A stretch of DNA of 54,202 nucleotides from Desulfobulbus elongatus DSM 2908 (GCF_000621145.1 NZ_JHZB01000027.1:1-54202), one strand, 5' to 3'. Numbered from the stretch's first letter, positions 8,653-17,726 are shown. Made by a program: numbers and translations. Notes: generated by a model not told the origin, from the sequence alone.

Positions 8653-9541
8653 CGTTGCGGACTATGCGGACACTCTTGATCCGGCGCGGATCGGCGCCGA
8701 GCACCTTGAAAGACAAGCCGTTCTCCTGCACCAGCGCGCCGATCTGGGGCACCTTGCCCAGGCGATGAATGATGAACCCGCCCACGGATTCGTAGGGACC
8801 TTCCGGCAGTCTCAACCCGAAGTGGGTTTCCACCTCCTCGATGTCGATCTTGGCATCGACGATGACCGTGCGCTCGTCCACCACCCGCAGGTCGCTGTCT
8901 TCTTCGTCGTGCTCGTCGCCGATCTCGCCGACGATCTCCTCGATCACGTCCTCGAAGGTCACCAGTCCCCGCACCCCACCGAACTCGTCGACCACGATGG
9001 CCATATGGGTTTTCTTCGACTGGAACTCGCGCAGCAGTTCGGTGATCGGTTTGGACTCGGGAATGAAGGCGACGGGATTGAGAAATTCCTTGAGATCGAC
9101 CTGGGCGTCGTCGGTGCCGCGGGCGCAGATGCGCAGCAGGTCCTTGGCGTGAAGAATGCCGATGATCTGGTCGGGGGTGCCTTCGTAGACGGGAACCCGG
9201 GTATAGCCTTCTTCGTTGATCAGCCGGATGAGTTCCGGCACAGAGGTGTTCAGCTCGGCGCAGACCATTTCCGCCGACGGCGTCATGATCTCGGAGGCGA
9301 TGGTCTCGCGGAAATCGAAGATGGAATTGATCATCTGCTCCTCGTGGACCGAGATCAACCCCTGCTCCTCGCCCTCTTCCAGCAGTTCCTGGATTTCGTG
9401 CTCCAGCTCTTCGGTGGTATCGGGAGCGCCACGAAAACCGAGGATGGATTTGACTTTTTCGAAAAATGACTTGAACGGCTTACTAGGGGGTTCCTCTCCA
9501 GAGGGCGCCGGGCCGGCCGACGACGGCTCCACAGTTTCCAT
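8630..9541 (-). CDS. CorC/HlyC-like CBS-domain protein
   Basis: This 303-residue soluble protein has an acidic N-terminus, a pair of CBS domains (ETIASEIMTPSAEM through the region of VVDEFGGVRGLVTFEDVIEEIVG) and a C-terminal CorC_HlyC domain (the ESVGGFIIHRLGKVPQIG region). Family members (YbeX/CorC) are linked to magnesium homeostasis and ribosome metabolism and often sit next to lnt, as here. There is no membrane domain, so it is the short form. An AAGGAGA ribosome-binding site lies upstream, with rather long spacing. Confidence 0.92.
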   Translation of the reverse strand: METVEPSSAGPAPSGEEPPSKPFKSFFEKVKSILGFRGAPDTTEELEHEIQELLEEGEEQGLISVHEEQMINSIFDFRETIASEIMTPSAEMVCAELNTSVPELIRLINEEGYTRVPVYEGTPDQIIGILHAKDLLRICARGTDDAQVDLKEFLNPVAFIPESKPITELLREFQSKKTHMAIVVDEFGGVRGLVTFEDVIEEIVGEIGDEHDEEDSDLRVVDERTVIVDAKIDIEEVETHFGLRLPEGPYESVGGFIIHRLGKVPQIGALVQENGLSFKVLGADPRRIKSVRIVRNDDTQPQS

Positions 9542-9707
9542 ACAGAAAAAAATTCTCCTTACGCGTAAAAAGGACAGATGCTATGAAAGTAGGCTAACAA
9601 GGCAGAAAGTCAAGGGTTATTTCTCCAGGTTTTTGAACGGAACACTGCCCCGGCCCGGAGAAGGCGGCAACCGACGCCGCCAAGGCGGTTTTATCGGAGC
9701 TTCCCTC

Positions 9708-9736
9708 TTGACGCTGCCGATCGGGTGTGCTATTAA
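9708..9736 (+). promoter_or_regulatory. Sigma-70-type promoter for tRNA-Lys
   Basis: TTGACG (9708-9713) and TATTAA (9731-9736) are 17 bases apart. The tRNA begins 55 bases after the -10 box. Confidence 0.7.
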
Positions 9737-9791
9737 AGGCGCTCGCAATTCCTGCCGCTGGCGGATTGCCTTTTCTTTGATTTTCTGACTT

Positions 9792-9867
<76 letters not shown>

Positions 9868-9872
9868 TTCAT

Positions 9873-9912
9873 AACAAGCACCCGGCCCCCCCTGCCGGGT
9901 GCTTGTTTCGTT
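9873..9912 (+). terminator. Intrinsic terminator after tRNA-Lys
   Basis: A perfect 14-bp inverted repeat (9873-9886 with 9894-9907, core AAGCACCCGGC) has a 7-base loop and is followed by a T-rich TCGTTTC. It lies six bases past the tRNA. Confidence 0.9.
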
Positions 9913-9953
9913 TCAGGGCATGGCGCCCCCCACATCCCGCCCCATTTCATCGA

Positions 9954-11318
9954 TCACGACAATATATTGTATTTTTTTAATTTATTATTAAGTGTTGTTC
10001 TGGTGATATTGAGCAATTTTGCCGCTTCGCTCTTGTTGCCCTCGGTCTTTTCCAGGGTCTCTTTGATCGCCTGACTTTCTATTTCTTCAAGCGATTTTCC
10101 TCCCAGGGCGCCGGGCGCGGGCTGCGCGCCGGAAGAAACCGGGGAGCCTGCGGTCAATGTTTGCGGCAGATCCTTTTCGGAAATATACGGATTCATGGCC
10201 AGGATCACCGCCCGTTCAACCACGTTCTCCAGCTCCCGGACGTTGCCCGGCCATGAGGCATGCGTGAGCACGTCCATGGCCGCAGGAGAGAACCCCTTGA
10301 TTTCCTTCCGGTTCTTTTGCACGTACTTCTGCAGGAAATGCTGCGCCAACAGAGAGATGTCCGTCATGCGCTGCCGCAGGGGCGGTATATGGATGTTCAT
10401 GACATTCAGACGATAGAAAAGGTCCTCGCGAAACGTCCCCTTCCGGACCTCTTCCTCCAGATTGCGGTTTGTTGCGGCAATGATCCGGACATCGACATGC
10501 TGAACCTCGTCGCTGCCCAGACGCTGAATTTCCCGCTCCTGAATGGCGCGCAGGATCTTTGCCTGCATGGCGAGGGGAATTTCGCCGACTTCGTCCAGAA
10601 AAATCGTGCCCTTGTGCGCCTGCACGAACCGGCCGTTCCGTTGCCTGTCGGCACCGGTAAACGTGCCCTTTTCATGCCCGAAAAGTTCCGATTCCAGCAA
10701 GGTTTCCGTCAGGGCCGCGCAATTGACCGTGACCAGCGGCCCCTTCCCGCGTTCGCTGTTGGCGTGGATGGCCTTGGCGAACAATTCCTTGCCGGTCCCG
10801 CTCTCGCCGGTGATCAGGACGGTCGCCTCGGTGGGAGCGACAATGCGGGCCATCTCGACCACCTTTTCCATGGCCCTGCTCGAACCGATGATCTCAGCGA
10901 AACTCTTGTCCAACCCCATCTTCTGTTTGAGGGAACGGTTTTCCAGCGCGAGGTGCAGATGTTCCATGGCCCGTTCGATGACCAGCTTCATCTCCTCGAA
11001 GTTCAGCGGCTTGGTCAGATAATCATAGGCCCCCAGTTTCATGGCCTCCACGGCGGTATCCACCGAGGAATACGCGGTCATGATGACAACCGGGATGGCG
11101 GGATTGATCGCCTTGATCCGCCGGAGGGCCTCTATGCCATTCACATTGGTCATGCGTACATCCATGAGGATGAGATCGCACGGCTTTTCCCCGGCGATAC
11201 CAATTGCCTCGCTTCCGTCCGTGGCCGGGATCACCGCATGCCCCAGACTGCCCAGGACGGTTTGCAGCATGCGGAGGTGGGCCGCATCGTCGTCAACGAT
11301 CAAGATGGTCCCCTTCAT
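9954..11318 (-). CDS. Sigma-54-dependent response regulator, ZraR/HydG-like
   Basis: The 454-residue protein has a receiver domain with phospho-acceptor Asp53 (LILMDVRM), an AAA+ sigma-54 activator domain with Walker A GESGTGKE at 171-178, and a C-terminal Fis-type HTH (KSEAAKLLNITRTTLNNKLK). It is coupled to the sensor kinase gene (ATG one base after the kinase stop). By context it should act on the sigma-54 promoter at 13300 upstream of the ZraP-like gene. The sigma-54 contact loop reads GTFTGA (218-223) instead of the usual GAFTGA, a substitution that may affect activity. A basic HTH and intact AAA+ motifs argue that it is functional. Confidence 0.93.
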   Translation of the reverse strand: MKGTILIVDDDAAHLRMLQTVLGSLGHAVIPATDGSEAIGIAGEKPCDLILMDVRMTNVNGIEALRRIKAINPAIPVVIMTAYSSVDTAVEAMKLGAYDYLTKPLNFEEMKLVIERAMEHLHLALENRSLKQKMGLDKSFAEIIGSSRAMEKVVEMARIVAPTEATVLITGESGTGKELFAKAIHANSERGKGPLVTVNCAALTETLLESELFGHEKGTFTGADRQRNGRFVQAHKGTIFLDEVGEIPLAMQAKILRAIQEREIQRLGSDEVQHVDVRIIAATNRNLEEEVRKGTFREDLFYRLNVMNIHIPPLRQRMTDISLLAQHFLQKYVQKNRKEIKGFSPAAMDVLTHASWPGNVRELENVVERAVILAMNPYISEKDLPQTLTAGSPVSSGAQPAPGALGGKSLEEIESQAIKETLEKTEGNKSEAAKLLNITRTTLNNKLKKYNILS

Positions 11319-11319
11319 G

Positions 11320-13131
11320 TCAAGCGTCCTTTGCTCGCCGCAGGGGCAGCAGAATGATCAGAGCGGTTCCCTCGCCCAAGGCGCTGCACACCTGTATGCT
11401 GCCGCCGTGATCCTCCACGATTTTATGGACAATGGCCAGGCCCAGGCCCGTTCCGTTTTTCTTGGTGGTGAAATAGGGGTTGAAGATATTGGCCTGATCC
11501 TCCTCGGCAATGCCTTCGCCCGTGTCGGCCAGTCGAATCGCAAGTCTTCCTTCCTCCGCCTGCGCGGTGACCGTGAGCGTTCCGCCCTGCGGCATCGCCT
11601 GGATCGCATTGAGCAAGATATTCAGCAGGACCTGCGTCATCCGGTCGGGATCAATGTCAACCGGCGGAAGATCCGGCGGCAGCTGGGCATTGACCCGGAT
11701 ATGGGCCCCCTGCAGATCGTGCGCGATGATATGGAGGGCGTGGTCGAGAAGCGTGTGCAGGTCGGTCGGTTGCAGCCTGAGGTCCGATGGCCGGGCAAAC
11801 TCGAGCAGTTCCGAAATCACGCGGTTCACCCGATCCACTTCTCCCGCCATGACGGCGGCCGCCTCCCTGTTTTCGCTTCCTTCGGCGAACAGGCTCCCGA
11901 AGTAGGTCACGTATCCCTTGATCGAACTGAGCGGATTGCGTATTTCATGGGCGATGCCCGCCGCCAGATCGCCGATCGCGGCCAATTTTTCCCGCTGCCT
12001 GATACCGCGTTCCAGATTGCGCAGGTCGGTGACGTCCTGAAGAATGAACATATAGCCGATATACTGCCCTTCTTCGCCAAAGACCGTCGAGGTGCTGACA
12101 TTGACCACAGCATGCTGATGATCCGCGGTCGTCAAGGTCAGTTCCTGCTCCCCGCGCGATTTTTGTCCGGTCGCCTCCGCATGAAGACGGACCAGTGACG
12201 GCGGAAGCAGTTCGCTTGCCGGTGTCCCTTCGGTCATGGGTGCCGGGACGGACAAAAGCGAACAGGCGACCTCGTTAATGTACAGAATCGTGTTCGTACT
12301 GCCCACCACCACCATGCCGACCGGCAGGCTCCGGACAATCTCGGAGGCAACGGCACGGGTATCCCCCAACAGCTTGCGGCCGCGCCAATAATTTTGGGCC
12401 CAGAACAGGGAGACGACCCCGGCCAGGGCCACAAGAAAAACGATGGCCGCCGTGATGATGTTATGGCGGGCTTCATCGGCAATAGCCGCTTCATAGGGCC
12501 TGATATCCATGCCGATGACAATGGTGGGCCGGTTCTCCGCATCGAGGATGGCCTTCCTCGGCATGTCGCGGATCCAGGTCGATGCGCATTCCATCTCCGC
12601 ATGATGGCCCATGCCGGTCATGTGCTCCATGTGATGCGCATGCCCCCCGCCGTCGTCGCCGGTGGGCAGAAAGCGCTTGTACACTTCAAACACCCGGCCC
12701 TGCTGCGCATCTGTCCGGATTCGCCACTGGGCCGTGTCGTTCGGGGCAAAGGCGTTCCCGATGGCAAAATCCGCAACCGTGACGCCAGCCCGTTGTTTCT
12801 CGCTGCCGGCGAGAACATATCCGTGCGCATCGACCAATGCGATAAATCGAATGTCCGACCTCCGGGCCGTTTCCTCCAGCAGAGCCTGCAGATGCGCCTC
12901 GTCGCCCAACAGCCCCATCATGCCGGTGCGCGCCCCCGCCTCAAAGGCCTGGATCAAGGCCGCTCCCTTCTCCTGAAGCAGCGCCGTCACCGATTGTTTT
13001 TCCCGTTCATGCGTCATGGCTCCCATGATCAAGACGACGATCATGAGCACCAGACTGATCCCGATAATCAACCAGGAGGGGGCGTAGATTTTCTTCTGTT
13101 GCATCGGCAAACTCTGCATTCGATCGTTCAA
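11320..13131 (-). CDS. Membrane sensor histidine kinase, ZraS-like
   Basis: The 603-residue protein has membrane segments at about 19-38 and 225-246 around a periplasmic domain, then a PAS domain (roughly 260-375), a dimerisation domain with His395 (AAGIAHEIRNP) and an ATPase domain ending in TGLGLAIVHKIVEDHGG. The periplasmic domain carries a His/Met-rich run (about 164-180) with many His and Met residues and a Cys shortly after, which suggests metal binding. The start is uncertain: TTG at 13131 gives the longest form, with ATGs five and ten codons in; none has a good ribosome-binding site. It is co-transcribed with the response regulator and divergent from the ZraP-like gene. Confidence 0.9.
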   Translation of the reverse strand: MNDRMQSLPMQQKKIYAPSWLIIGISLVLMIVVLIMGAMTHEREKQSVTALLQEKGAALIQAFEAGARTGMMGLLGDEAHLQALLEETARRSDIRFIALVDAHGYVLAGSEKQRAGVTVADFAIGNAFAPNDTAQWRIRTDAQQGRVFEVYKRFLPTGDDGGGHAHHMEHMTGMGHHAEMECASTWIRDMPRKAILDAENRPTIVIGMDIRPYEAAIADEARHNIITAAIVFLVALAGVVSLFWAQNYWRGRKLLGDTRAVASEIVRSLPVGMVVVGSTNTILYINEVACSLLSVPAPMTEGTPASELLPPSLVRLHAEATGQKSRGEQELTLTTADHQHAVVNVSTSTVFGEEGQYIGYMFILQDVTDLRNLERGIRQREKLAAIGDLAAGIAHEIRNPLSSIKGYVTYFGSLFAEGSENREAAAVMAGEVDRVNRVISELLEFARPSDLRLQPTDLHTLLDHALHIIAHDLQGAHIRVNAQLPPDLPPVDIDPDRMTQVLLNILLNAIQAMPQGGTLTVTAQAEEGRLAIRLADTGEGIAEEDQANIFNPYFTTKKNGTGLGLAIVHKIVEDHGGSIQVCSALGEGTALIILLPLRRAKDA

Positions 13132-13264
13132 GAGGACCGCCCGCTCTCAGCGGGTGATTAAATTTTAGACGCCACAGCGAAGGATAGCGAGCAAAAATTA
13201 GACATCGATCAGAATTTGAGCAACCGTTTTTCCGTACCCAGCGGGGATCTGTCCAAAATATTAT

Positions 13265-13298
13265 AAAAATATCATACAGATAATCTGAAAAATATCAT
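13265..13298 (+). promoter_or_regulatory. Palindrome flanked by direct repeats upstream of the zraP-like promoter
   Basis: AAAAATATCAT occurs at 13265-13275 and again at 13288-13298. Between the copies lies the perfect palindrome CAGATAATCTG (13277-13287). The second repeat ends two bases before the -24 box. The arrangement suggests a protein-binding site, but its position directly against the promoter is unusual for an activator of sigma-54. Confidence 0.5.
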
Positions 13299-13299
13299 C

Positions 13300-13315
13300 T
13301 GGCACGGCAACTGCT
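13300..13315 (+). promoter_or_regulatory. Sigma-54 promoter of the zraP-like operon
   Basis: TGGCACG with a downstream CTGCT gives the invariant GG and GC doublets exactly 10 bases apart. The predicted start is about 40 bases before the ATG at 13366. A ZraR-like activator is encoded next door. Confidence 0.8.
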
Positions 13316-13365
13316 ATAAAGGATGCAACCCATTCCTTTTCACTCGAACAATGGAGGTACACATC

Positions 13366-13785
13366 ATGAAAAAAATGAATCTTGTCGCTGGCATGCTCTT
13401 CGCCGCCGCGGTCCTTGCCACCAGTGCCTATGCCGCTTCTGCGGGGACAGCCGTGGCCAACACTGCCGATCAGCAGGCCTACTACGACCAGACAGCGACC
13501 CTGCGCTCCAATCTGGCCGCGGACAGGGCCGAGCTTCAGGCCCTGATCAACTCGAACTCGCCCGATGCCAAACGGATACGGACGTTAAGCGAGAACATCA
13601 CCAGGGGACACGACGAATTGCGTCAACAGGCCGAAAAATACAACGTGGCCTGGATGGGGCATGGCGGCATGATGGCCGGTGAACCCTGCGGATACGGCCC
13701 CGGCCCGCATGGATTCATGCACGGGTCGATGATGAACGGCACAGGGGAGCATCATCAAAGCGGTGGTGGTTTTCATCACATGTAA
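13366..13785 (+). CDS. ZraP-like periplasmic metal-binding/chaperone protein
   Basis: The 139-residue product begins with a signal peptide (basic start, hydrophobic run, cleavage near AYA-AS). The middle is a helical region with LRSNLAADRAELQALI and NITRGHDELRQQAEKY. The C-terminal third is rich in Gly, His and Met. This matches the zinc resistance-associated protein family that buffers metal and represses ZraS in enterobacteria. I place the start at ATG 13366, 7 bases after a GGAGGT ribosome-binding site, rather than the in-frame ATG at 13351. Expression should come from the sigma-54 promoter at 13300. Confidence 0.85.
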   Translation: MKKMNLVAGMLFAAAVLATSAYAASAGTAVANTADQQAYYDQTATLRSNLAADRAELQALINSNSPDAKRIRTLSENITRGHDELRQQAEKYNVAWMGHGGMMAGEPCGYGPGPHGFMHGSMMNGTGEHHQSGGGFHHM

Positions 13786-13863
13786 CATGGACTGGCCGGG
13801 CGGGCCTGCGGCAAGAGAGCATTGCCGGCAGCCCCGCCCGGCAGGACGAACACGGGGCACGTC

Positions 13864-14130
13864 ATGCTGCAACAAGGTGCGCATTGCATCACCGGATGGG
13901 GACAGCATTTCATGGGGGGAGGCGTTTTCGGCGCCGTTGCCAACGTCCTCCTGCTCATTGCGCTCATCATCCTCCTCTATAAATTTTTTGTCTCCAGGAA
14001 ATTCACATCCTTCAAGGAGCGCGATACCCGTGATTCCCTGATGATTCTCGACAGCAGGCTGGCCAAGGGTGAAATTACCGAGGAAGAATATCGACGACTT
14101 CGGGCAATTCTGACGGGCAATGCCGAATGA
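13864..14130 (+). CDS. Small membrane protein with SHOCT domain
   Basis: The 88-residue protein has one hydrophobic segment (ANVLLLIALIILLYKFFV) followed by a basic stretch and a SHOCT motif (LMILDSRLAKGEITEEEYRRLRAIL). SHOCT domains are short C-terminal oligomerisation motifs on membrane proteins. It follows the zraP-like gene after 78 bases and is probably in the same transcript. I use ATG 13864; an upstream TTG at 13822 would add a Pro-rich leader with no support. Confidence 0.8.
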   Translation: MLQQGAHCITGWGQHFMGGGVFGAVANVLLLIALIILLYKFFVSRKFTSFKERDTRDSLMILDSRLAKGEITEEEYRRLRAILTGNAE

Positions 14131-14372
14131 ATCGTTCTTGACAGATCCAACCCAAGGTGGTCTGTCATTCGATCCGTGCGGCAACGGGCGGGGCCGGCCG
14201 TTCCGGCCCGGGAGATGACAAAGGGGAGCCGGCCAGGCGGAATTGCACGGAGGTTTTACCCTCCCAGCCCGGCTAGTCTCAGCGGTCGCACGGCGACGTG
14301 CGGCCATTCGCCCGCTTCATGCAGTTTCAACGCCCCTCTTCGGCCACGGGGAACCATTCAGGTCGTTTCGTC

Positions 14373-15089
14373 ATGCTCGGACCAATCATCAACAGCGCAG
14401 GCATCGTCACCGGTGCCGTCATCGGCTCCCTCGGCGGCCGGCTGCTCTCCCCGGAATTCCGCACCAAGATCAATTTTGTCTTTGGCTGCATCGCCCTGGG
14501 GATCGGCGTGTTCATGATCTCAAAAGGGCAATCGCTCCCCCCGGTCATCCTCGCGCTCCTTTTCGGCGCGCTCCTGGGAGAAACCTGCCGGATCGAATCC
14601 CTTGTCATGCGGCTCGCCTTCAAGGCCGTGGATCTGTTCCGCCCCAACAAACAAACCGCATCGAATATCGCCGGCCAGGCCTTCCGCGACCAGTTCGCCG
14701 TCGTCACCGTTCTGTTTTGCGTCAGCAGTCTGGGCATCATGGGCCCCATGCAGGAAGGCATCACCAGGGATCCCTCCCTGCTGTTCATCAAGGCCCTGCT
14801 GGATTTTTTCACCGCCATCGTGTTCGCGGCCAATATCGGCGGGGTCATAGGCGTGCTGGCCCTGCCTCAATTCGCCATCCAGACCGCGATCCTGATGCTG
14901 GCAACCACCCTGGTGCCGCTGATCACGCCCACCATGTTTGCCGATTTCTCCGTCTGCGGCGGCATCATCATGCTGGGAACGGGGTTGCGCCAACTCGGCT
15001 TGGTCCAGGTGCCCATCCTCAGCATGCTGCCCGGATTATTCATGGTGATGCCTATTTCGTTCATGTGGACGAAATTTTTCTCTCCCTGA
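14373..15089 (+). CDS. DUF554 family membrane protein
   Basis: The 238-residue protein has six or seven hydrophobic segments and the family signatures INSAGIVTGAVIGSLGG at the N-terminus and LPGLFMVMPISF near the end. Related proteins are YdfK and YqgA, of unknown function and predicted to be inner-membrane transport-like proteins. The start at ATG 14373 matches the family start; the longer frame from 14298 adds an unrelated leader. The ribosome-binding site is poor. Confidence 0.88.
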   Translation: MLGPIINSAGIVTGAVIGSLGGRLLSPEFRTKINFVFGCIALGIGVFMISKGQSLPPVILALLFGALLGETCRIESLVMRLAFKAVDLFRPNKQTASNIAGQAFRDQFAVVTVLFCVSSLGIMGPMQEGITRDPSLLFIKALLDFFTAIVFAANIGGVIGVLALPQFAIQTAILMLATTLVPLITPTMFADFSVCGGIIMLGTGLRQLGLVQVPILSMLPGLFMVMPISFMWTKFFSP

Positions 15090-15153
15090 GAGACGCCCCA
15101 TACACCGCACCGGCGTCACTTTTCCCACCTGCGGCATATCCTTCCGGACCGGT

Positions 15154-15546
15154 TCAGCGGTCGCCTGCCCGGCTGGCGCCATCACCATCCCCGATCAGGG
15201 ACGACAGATAGCGTTGCAGGGCCACCGCCTGGTTGCAGTGCGGGTCGCGGGCGGAAAAGAGCAGGACCACCCCCCTCTCCCCTCGGGCCAGTTCGAGCAG
15301 GAAATCGACCACCTCGGGTTTGGCGCGCACCTCGTCGACATAGCGCTGCCTGAACGCCTCCCACCGCTCGGGGTCGTGGTTGAACCATCGGCGCAGTTCG
15401 TCGCTCGGGGCGGCCTCGCGCAGCCAGTGGTCGGCCTTGAGCGCTTCCTTCGAAATGCCCCGCGGCCAGAGGCGATCGACCAGCACCCGGACGCCGTCGT
15501 TCCGGTCGACGGGATCATAAACCCGCTTGATGGCGATGCGCGGCAT
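15154..15546 (-). CDS. DUF488 family protein, YeaO-like
   Basis: The 130-residue protein starts IAIKRVYDPV and has the family motifs RVLVDRLWPRGISKEAL, WFNHDPERWEAFRQRY and LLFSARDPHCNQAVAL. Its function is not established. ATG 15546 follows a GGAGAGG ribosome-binding site. A longer frame to 15585 overlaps the FprA gene by a few bases and is less likely. It lies just downstream of the FprA gene and may be co-transcribed with it. Confidence 0.88.
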   Translation of the reverse strand: MPRIAIKRVYDPVDRNDGVRVLVDRLWPRGISKEALKADHWLREAAPSDELRRWFNHDPERWEAFRQRYVDEVRAKPEVVDFLLELARGERGVVLLFSARDPHCNQAVALQRYLSSLIGDGDGASRAGDR

Positions 15547-15581
15547 GGCCTCTCCGTCGCCGGCCGTTGCGGCGGCGTCTC

Positions 15582-16760
15582 TCATTGCAGCCCGCTTTCC
15601 CCGTGCCTGCGGGCGATCTCGTCGGCCAGCCGTTCAAGGGCAGTAAATGCGGCCTGATCGGGCAGGCCCTTGCACAGCACCGGCTCCAGTACCTCGACCT
15701 TGAGGTTGGGGATCATTCCGGCCAGGGTTTCCACCGCCTTGCCGCCCCAGCCATAGGAACCGACAACGGAAAGATACCGGGCCTTCGGGCGCAGGGCGTT
15801 GGCCAGGAAGGCGGCATGCGCCACCAGCGGATGCGGTCCGCCCAGGACGGTCGGGGTGCCGACGACGATGGTGGCCGCGTCGACCAGCGCCATGGCCAGC
15901 TTGCCGATGTCGGTGACCGCGAGGTTGAACAATTCGACCGTGACGCCCCGCTCGGTCAGGGCCGCGGTCAGACGGTCGACGAGCAGCCGGGTGCTGCCGT
16001 GCATGCTGATGAAGGGGAAAACGACGAGGTTGCGGGGCGGGCCCAGGACCCAATCGCGATAAGCCTCGATGATCCACGAAGGCCGGTCGTAGATCTGCCC
16101 GTGGCTCGGCGCGATCATCTCAATGGGCAGGCCGGCCAGTTTTTCCAGGTTCTTCGCGATAGCCGTCCGAAAGGGTTGCATGATCTCGCCGAAGTAGCGC
16201 TTGGCCGCCTCGTGCACCAGGCCCTGATCGCCGACGAACAGATCGTTGGTGGCCCGGTGCGCGCCGAAAAAATCGCAGCTGAACAGCAGTCGGTCCTCGA
16301 CCAGGTAGGTGACCATGGTTTCCGGCCAGTGCACCCATGGCGTGTGGATGAAACGCAGGGTTTTGTCGCCGAGCGAGAGCGTCTCCCCGTCGGCGACAGT
16401 CACAAAAACGTCCTCCGGCAGATGCAGATGGTCGACGAGCAGGGCCTTGGCCTTGGGAGTGGCCAGCACCCTGGCCTGCGGAAACCGTTCGAGCACCATG
16501 GGAAGGGCCCCGGAATGATCCTGTTCCGCATGGTGGCAGACGATGTAATCGATGGCGGCCACCCCGTCCAACTGCCGCATGAGTTGATCGGCCATGGCCG
16601 GGTCGACCGTGTCGAGCAGGGCGATCCCGGCGCTGCCCCGGATGAGGTAGGCGTTGTACGACGTTCCGTCGGGCAGGGGGATGAGCGCGTCGAACAGGCG
16701 CCGGTCCCAGTCGATGGCACCCAGCCAGTGGATATTGTCCCTGATCTTTCTTCGCTGCAT
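15582..16760 (-). CDS. A-type flavoprotein (FprA / rubredoxin:oxygen oxidoreductase), paralogue 1
   Basis: The 392-residue protein has a diiron beta-lactamase-like domain with the ligand set H77-x-E79-x-D81-H82 (CHHAEQDHSG), a further His in PWVHWPETM, an Asp in SCDFFGAH and a His in PSHGQIY. A flavodoxin-like domain follows (SMHGST phosphate loop, GSYGWGGKA). Such enzymes reduce oxygen or nitric oxide to water or nitrous oxide in anaerobes. A GAGGTG ribosome-binding site supports ATG 16760. The ferredoxin and flavin reductase genes nearby could supply electrons. A second paralogue is at 30317. Confidence 0.93.
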   Translation of the reverse strand: MQRRKIRDNIHWLGAIDWDRRLFDALIPLPDGTSYNAYLIRGSAGIALLDTVDPAMADQLMRQLDGVAAIDYIVCHHAEQDHSGALPMVLERFPQARVLATPKAKALLVDHLHLPEDVFVTVADGETLSLGDKTLRFIHTPWVHWPETMVTYLVEDRLLFSCDFFGAHRATNDLFVGDQGLVHEAAKRYFGEIMQPFRTAIAKNLEKLAGLPIEMIAPSHGQIYDRPSWIIEAYRDWVLGPPRNLVVFPFISMHGSTRLLVDRLTAALTERGVTVELFNLAVTDIGKLAMALVDAATIVVGTPTVLGGPHPLVAHAAFLANALRPKARYLSVVGSYGWGGKAVETLAGMIPNLKVEVLEPVLCKGLPDQAAFTALERLADEIARRHGESGLQ

Positions 16761-16874
16761 GGCGCACCTCGCTTTTGCGGGAAAAAGGGGGGGATTCGTC
16801 CGGGATTCCTCCCGGACCGCGATGGAAAAACGCACATCGTTCGGGCTGGGAAGCCCCGCGTCCTTCCCGGATCT

Positions 16875-17309
16875 TCAGGCGGAGCGGTCCGTGCGCCCGC
16901 TTTCGCAGGCGGCCAGCCGCTGTTTGAGTTCCTTCTCTTTCTGCCAGCGGGCGGTCACATCCCGCATGATCGCGGCGCAGCCGGCCATCGCCCCCTGTTC
17001 ATCGCGCAACAGCACGATGCTGAATTCCAGGGAAAGACGGCTGCCATCCTTGCGCACGCCGGGCGAGGCGAGCAGAGCCGACAGGTAGTTCGTCCGCCCC
17101 GTCTCCATCACGCGACCATAGCCCTGCCAGTGCCGTGCACGCAGATTTTCCGGGATGATGAGGTCGAGGGAACGGCCCGATGCCTCGGTGGCGGCATAGC
17201 CGAACATCCGCTCCGCCCCTGAATTCCAGAAACGGATGCGGCCGTCGCGGTCGGCTATGAGAATGGCATCCGGGCTGTTCTCCACGATCTGCTGAAAGAA
17301 TCGATCCAT
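16875..17309 (-). CDS. Single PAS-domain protein
   Basis: The 144-residue protein is essentially one PAS domain (FQQIVENSPDAILIADRDG through CAAIMRDVTARWQKEKELKQ) with a short helical tail. No kinase, cyclase or DNA-binding domain follows. It could be a stand-alone sensor or adaptor. ATG 17309 follows a strong GGAGGGGA ribosome-binding site. It lies upstream of the FprA gene in the same direction. Confidence 0.85.
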   Translation of the reverse strand: MDRFFQQIVENSPDAILIADRDGRIRFWNSGAERMFGYAATEASGRSLDLIIPENLRARHWQGYGRVMETGRTNYLSALLASPGVRKDGSRLSLEFSIVLLRDEQGAMAGCAAIMRDVTARWQKEKELKQRLAACESGRTDRSA

Positions 17310-17531
17310 GCTCCCCTCCTTCGGTGATTTGTTCACGGCTGCATGGACACGCACCCCTGCCTCCTCCAGGCGGCAGGCGCGGAAAAGCCCGGCAGGCCGC
17401 GCGAAAACGCGCCCGCGTCATGCCGGCGAGCCCGATGTACGGCACCGGAACATGTCCGCTTTTCCGTCACCGTATATTCTGCCGCCTTCGGCCGGAAGAG
17501 GCGGGATCGTGTCCGGAAGAACAGCGATCCC

Positions 17532-17726
17532 CTAAATCTCTTCCTCGCTGATGCAACTCGCCGGACACGAGGCGATCGCCTCGTCGATGCAGGCCTGGTC
17601 ACCTCCCTCGGGGGTTACAACGTAGGCCTTGTTCTCGTCGTCGTTGAAGGCGAAAATGTCCGGACAGAGTTCAACGCAAGCACCGCAACCAATGCATTCG
17701 TACTGATCGATGACGACCTGTTTCAT
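17532..17726 (-). CDS. [4Fe-4S] ferredoxin
   Basis: The 64-residue protein has C11-x2-C14-x2-C17-x3-C21-P at its N-terminus and a distal CPASC, a pattern seen in small Desulfovibrio-type ferredoxins that carry one cluster. It is acidic. It starts at ATG 17726 after GAGGAG; the longer frame to 17900 adds an unrelated stretch. It may carry electrons for the flavoproteins on either side; this is inferred from position only. Confidence 0.92.
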   Translation of the reverse strand: MKQVVIDQYECIGCGACVELCPDIFAFNDDENKAYVVTPEGGDQACIDEAIASCPASCISEEEI

